DNA from: Oscillospiraceae bacterium
GTDB lineage: Bacteria; Bacillota; Clostridia; Oscillospirales; Oscillospiraceae
NCBI GenBank assembly: GCA_015068455.1
Contig: SVKO01000009.1
Span: 1 to 52,089 of the forward strand
Length of the DNA stretch: 52,089 bases
Direction of reading: 5' to 3'
A program made the position numbers and the translations under genes. Shown here piece by piece: positions 49,008 to 52,089 of this stretch. Every line of letters begins with the position of its first letter. Positions within the stretch are counted from its first letter, which is position 1. The notes beneath the pieces were generated by a model. That model did not search any database and was not told where the DNA came from. It was given only the letters and a program-made list of their open reading frames with translations.

Positions 49008-50531
49008 ATGAGAGAACAAGCGAAGATTACCGTTGAGAACGGCAATGTGATCGGCACGGTCGAAAAGAACGTGTTCGGCTCCTTTGTCGAGCATCTGGGC
49101 CGCAGTGTGTACTACGGCATCTATGAGCCGGACCATCCCAATGCCGACGAGCTGGGCTTCCGCAAGGACGTGGCGGAGCTCGTGCGGGAGCTGGGCGTGC
49201 CCATCATCCGGTATCCCGGCGGCAACTTCGTATCCAGCTATCGCTGGGAGGACGGCGTCGGGCCCGTGAACGAGCGTCCGGCCCGCCTGGACCCCAACTG
49301 GCGCGCCATTGAAACCAACCGCGTGGGTCTCAACGAGTTTGCCACCTGGTGCAAGCGCGTGGGATCGGAGCCCATGATGGCCATCAATCTGGGCACCCGG
49401 GGCGTTGAGGCCGCCCTGGATCTGCTGGACTACTGCAACCATCCTTCCGGCACCTATCTCAGCGACCTGCGGGCCAGGCACGGGTATCCCGAGCCCCACA
49501 ACGTGCGCTACTGGTGCCTGGGCAACGAGATGGACGGCGTCTGGCAGGTGGGCTACAAGACGGCCTATGAGTACGGCCGCCTGGCGGAGCAGACCGCCCG
49601 AGCCATGCGTATGATCGATCCGGATCTCAAGCTGGTTTCCTGCGGCAGCTCCCATACCTTCATGCCCTCCTTCCCCGATTGGGAGGCCGAGACCCTCAGC
49701 CATACCTACGATGTGGTGGATTACATCTCCCTGCATCAGTATTTTGAAAACGATTTTGACAACCCTGCCGATTTCCTGGCCCAGTCCATGGAGACCGACC
49801 ACTTCATCCGCACCGTCATCGCCGTATGCGACTACGTCAAGGCCAAGAAGCGGGGCAAGAAGGATATCATGCTCTCCTTTGACGAGTGGAACCTCTGGTA
49901 TCACTCCAAGGAGCACGACGCCCAGCTCCAGAAGGAGGAGCCTTGGCAGACGGTCATGCACCTGCTGGAGGACGTGTATACCTTTGAGGACGCCCTGCTG
50001 GCCGGCTGCATGCTCATCACCTTCCTGAAGCACGCCGACCGGCTGAAGATGGCTTGCCTGGCCCAGCTCGTCAATGTCATCGCGCCGATCATGACCGACA
50101 TCGGCGGCGGGATCTGCCGCCAGACCACCTTCTTCCCCTTCAAGCATGTGTCGTGCTACGGCCGCGGCGAGTCCATGCGCGCGTTTGCCGTATCGCCGAA
50201 GTATGAATCCAGGGCCTATTCCGACGTGAACTATGTCGAATCCGCGGTGGTGCAGAGCGAGGACGGCAGTGAAATCACGCTCTTTGCCGTCAACCGCGAC
50301 CTGGAAAACGCCATTCCCGTGGCATTTACCCTGCGCGGCTTTGACGAGTTCCGCCCGGTGGAGCATATTGCCCTGGAGTGCGACGATCTCAAGGCCGTCA
50401 ATACCCCCGCAGATCCCGACCGTGTCAAGCCCTGCCAGCGCATCGGCAGCATTGAGGATCTCGGCGGCGGCGCCTTTACCGTGGGCCTCAATCCCGCATC
50501 CTGGAACGTGGTGCGGTTTCGCAAGGCCTGA
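49008..50531 (+). CDS. alpha-L-arabinofuranosidase, GH51
   Basis: 507 residues, standard for intracellular GH51 arabinofuranosidases (about 500). It releases terminal L-arabinofuranose from arabinoxylan or arabinan oligosaccharides. The TIM barrel contains IIRYPGGNFVSSYRWEDGVG, the acid/base Glu174 in CLGNEMDG, and the nucleophile Glu293 in LSFDEWNLWYH; a beta-sandwich domain follows. No signal peptide, so it acts on imported oligosaccharides. ATG 49008 follows CGGAGAG. An ABC importer starts 74 bp downstream, suggesting a combined import and cleavage unit. Confidence 0.95.
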   Translation: MREQAKITVENGNVIGTVEKNVFGSFVEHLGRSVYYGIYEPDHPNADELGFRKDVAELVRELGVPIIRYPGGNFVSSYRWEDGVGPVNERPARLDPNWRAIETNRVGLNEFATWCKRVGSEPMMAINLGTRGVEAALDLLDYCNHPSGTYLSDLRARHGYPEPHNVRYWCLGNEMDGVWQVGYKTAYEYGRLAEQTARAMRMIDPDLKLVSCGSSHTFMPSFPDWEAETLSHTYDVVDYISLHQYFENDFDNPADFLAQSMETDHFIRTVIAVCDYVKAKKRGKKDIMLSFDEWNLWYHSKEHDAQLQKEEPWQTVMHLLEDVYTFEDALLAGCMLITFLKHADRLKMACLAQLVNVIAPIMTDIGGGICRQTTFFPFKHVSCYGRGESMRAFAVSPKYESRAYSDVNYVESAVVQSEDGSEITLFAVNRDLENAIPVAFTLRGFDEFRPVEHIALECDDLKAVNTPADPDRVKPCQRIGSIEDLGGGAFTVGLNPASWNVVRFRKA

Positions 50532-50605
50532 TCGAACCGTTGTTTAATCCGCCAAGGGATTAGATATCATTCACCATTCATCATTTTTAAGGAGGAAAAA
50601 AAGTA

Positions 50606-51904
50606 ATGAAGAAAATCATTGCGCTGCTTCTGGCGCTGACCATGCTGGTGCTGGTTGGCTGCCAGGCAAAACCCGCTGCGCCCGCTGCCTCGGCGGAACC
50701 CACCGAAATCGAGTTCTGGACCTTCCAGGAACTGCACGTCTCTTTCTATGAAGAGATGGCCAAGGAGTGGAACGAGGCCAATCCCGACCGTCAGATCAAG
50801 CTGGTTCCCACCGTCTATCCCTTTGAGGACATGCACACCAACCTGAGCCTCGCGCTGCAGGCCGGCAAGGGTGCGCCCGATCTGGTCGACATCGAGTTCG
50901 GTAAGTACGCCAACTTCCTGAAGGGCGACATCCAGCTGGAGCCCCTGAATGATATTGTTGAGCCCGAGCTGCCCAACATCATCAAGGCCCGCGTGGATAT
51001 CTACTCCAAGGACGGCAAGTACTACGGCATCTGCTTCCACGTCGGCGCCGCCATCATCTTCTACAACAAGGAGCTGTGCGACGCTGCCGGCATCAACTAC
51101 GAAGACATCAAGACCTGGGACGACTACTATGAGGCTGCCAAGAAGTTCAAGGAAGCCAACCCCGACAAGTACTGGATGTCCGTCGAGTCCTCCGACATCT
51201 GGCATATGTGGCCGCAGCTGGCTGAGCTGGGCGCCGACATGACCGACGCCGACGGCAACCCCACCATCGACACCCCGGAGATGGCCCGGGTTCTGGAGTA
51301 CAACCGCAAGATGGTCAACGAAGGCCTGGCCATTGTGGCTCCCGGCACCTATCACCATGCTGAAGAGTTCTACTCCATGATGGACGAAGGCAACATCTGC
51401 TCCATCGTGATGCCCTTCTGGTACCTCGACCGCTTCACCAACTACATGCCCGATCTGGCCGGCAAGATGGTCACCGCTCCGCTGCCCGTTTGGGAAGCCG
51501 GCGAGAAGCGCTCCGTCGGTCAGGGCGGCACCGGTACCTCCGTCACCAAGCAGGCGGACGATCCCGAGCTGACCAAGGCGTTCCTGGCATTCTGCAAGCT
51601 GTCCAAGGAAGGCGGCATCCAGGAGTGGAAGATGTGCGGCTTCGACCCGATCCGCACCGAGGTCTGGTCCATGGAAGACGTCACCCACGATCCCGAGAAC
51701 ACCTTCGTCAAGTTCTATGTCAACAACCCGTTTGACACCCTGCTCCAGATCAAGGACGAGGTCGTCGCTGTCAACAACAACGAGGCCCTGCCCGGCGTTC
51801 TCGACGAGATGAAGGCTGTCGTTCTGCAGAAGGCTTACGAGACTGATGAGCCCATTGAAGACATCCTGGCCGAAGCTCAGGCCAGCGTTGAGTCTGAAGG
51901 CTGA
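50606..51904 (+). CDS. carbohydrate ABC transporter substrate-binding lipoprotein
   Basis: 432 residues. The lipoprotein signal ends in LVGC (Cys19), followed by an Ala/Pro-rich linker and a family 1 extracellular solute-binding domain: IEFWTFQELHVSFYEEMAKE, GKGAPDLVDIEFG, DIKTWDDYYEAAKKFKE and TGTSVTKQADDPELTKAFLAF. This is the MalE/AraN type, which binds oligosaccharides. With GH51 upstream and a permease start downstream, arabino-oligosaccharides are a reasonable substrate guess. ATG 50606 follows AAGGAGG. A strong terminator-like hairpin separates it from the permease gene. Confidence 0.93.
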   Translation: MKKIIALLLALTMLVLVGCQAKPAAPAASAEPTEIEFWTFQELHVSFYEEMAKEWNEANPDRQIKLVPTVYPFEDMHTNLSLALQAGKGAPDLVDIEFGKYANFLKGDIQLEPLNDIVEPELPNIIKARVDIYSKDGKYYGICFHVGAAIIFYNKELCDAAGINYEDIKTWDDYYEAAKKFKEANPDKYWMSVESSDIWHMWPQLAELGADMTDADGNPTIDTPEMARVLEYNRKMVNEGLAIVAPGTYHHAEEFYSMMDEGNICSIVMPFWYLDRFTNYMPDLAGKMVTAPLPVWEAGEKRSVGQGGTGTSVTKQADDPELTKAFLAFCKLSKEGGIQEWKMCGFDPIRTEVWSMEDVTHDPENTFVKFYVNNPFDTLLQIKDEVVAVNNNEALPGVLDEMKAVVLQKAYETDEPIEDILAEAQASVESEG

Positions 51905-51936
51905 TCTTCTGAACCCCGCATGACTTAACTTAGGAC

Positions 51937-51972
51937 AAGGGGAAGAAAAGCGCTGCTTTTCTTCCCCTTTTT
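51937..51972 (+). terminator. terminator-like hairpin between binding-protein and permease genes
   Basis: AAGGGGAAGAAAAGC pairs perfectly with GCTTTTCTTCCCCTT, followed by a T-run. It probably gives partial termination, so the binding protein is made in excess over the membrane parts. Confidence 0.8.
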
Positions 51973-52033
51973 CCTGAGTGCGCCGTCCTCCGCAGGAGAG
52001 CACGGACGGCAAAGAGAAAAGGAGAAAACGTAC

Positions 52034-52089
52034 ATGAACCGACTGAAATCACTTCCATATTCACAGAAGGCAGCGCCGTATGTGTTCAT
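52034..52089 (+). CDS. sugar ABC transporter permease, N-terminus (partial)
   Basis: ATG 52034 behind AAAGGAGAAAA opens a frame running off the window. The 18 visible residues (LPYSQKAAPYVF within them) match the cytoplasmic N-terminus of MalF/AraP-type permeases, which commonly read QKxAPYxFxxP just before the first helix. Position after a family 1 binding protein supports this. Confidence 0.65.
   Translation, partial: MNRLKSLPYSQKAAPYVF

Overview
The window reads as a chromosomal segment of a GC-rich (about 60 percent), low-G+C-lineage (Firmicutes) anaerobe, most likely a gut Clostridia member of the Oscillospiraceae type. The evidence is a T-box leader on ileS, TPP and c-di-AMP riboswitches, SepF plus DivIVA, a CD1871A-type CXXC peptide, a class II aldolase with a PPi-type phosphofructokinase, SLH surface anchoring, many TTG/GTG starts behind strong Shine-Dalgarno sites, and several families of palindromic intergenic repeats. 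Genus is not assigned. No tRNA, rRNA, CRISPR array, transposase, integrase or phage gene was seen.

Layout. 1-4022: the last codons of a sugar ABC permease, an Lgt-like membrane protein, a 222-bp tandem repeat array, an LtaS-like sulfatase and an orphan lipoprotein. 4469-5725 (minus): a LysM/GH18 protein. 5879-20358: a long housekeeping run, miaB-mutS-CPBP protease-mutL-miaA-hfq-HlyD-like-yggS-sepF-divIVA, then ileS behind a T-box. 20650-21867: a foldase-like lipoprotein. 22105-32083: a sugar uptake and catabolism locus (ChvE/MmsA/MmsB-type ABC importer, xylulokinase, a cupin-like protein, an L-fucose/L-arabinose isomerase-family enzyme, aldose 1-epimerase, AEC transporter). 32110-32886: a TPP riboswitch with thiT. 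33029-33610: a small orphan gene and a frameshifted neighbour. 33965-36396: divergent fba and PPi-type pfk, flanked by inverted copies of a repeat of about 130 bp. 36953-38568 (minus): ADP-ribosylglycohydrolase and a DUF4279-type protein. 38802-40466: a c-di-AMP riboswitch and a sodium:solute symporter. 40513-44780 (minus): an SLH-anchored subtilisin overlapping a C39-like protein. 44909-46683 (minus): TetR regulator and GAPDH. 46909-48700: an Sfp-type phosphopantetheinyl transferase, then on the minus strand a polyferredoxin with its CXXC peptide. 48921-52089: GH51 arabinofuranosidase and the start of another sugar ABC importer.

How the parts fit. Arabinofuranosidase, two sugar ABC systems, xylulokinase, a FucI/AraA-like isomerase and mutarotase point to use of plant-derived pentoses, feeding lower glycolysis (pfp, fba, gap are all here). 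RNA-level control is prominent: T-box, TPP, c-di-AMP, and stable hairpins between binding-protein genes and their transporter partners. I found no clearly unprecedented system. The best leads are the translationally coupled SLH-subtilisin/C39-like pair, the overlapping CXXC peptide/polyferredoxin pair, the unusual isomerase plus cupin-like protein in a xylB operon, the structured 222-bp tandem array, and a foldback element of about 160 bp.
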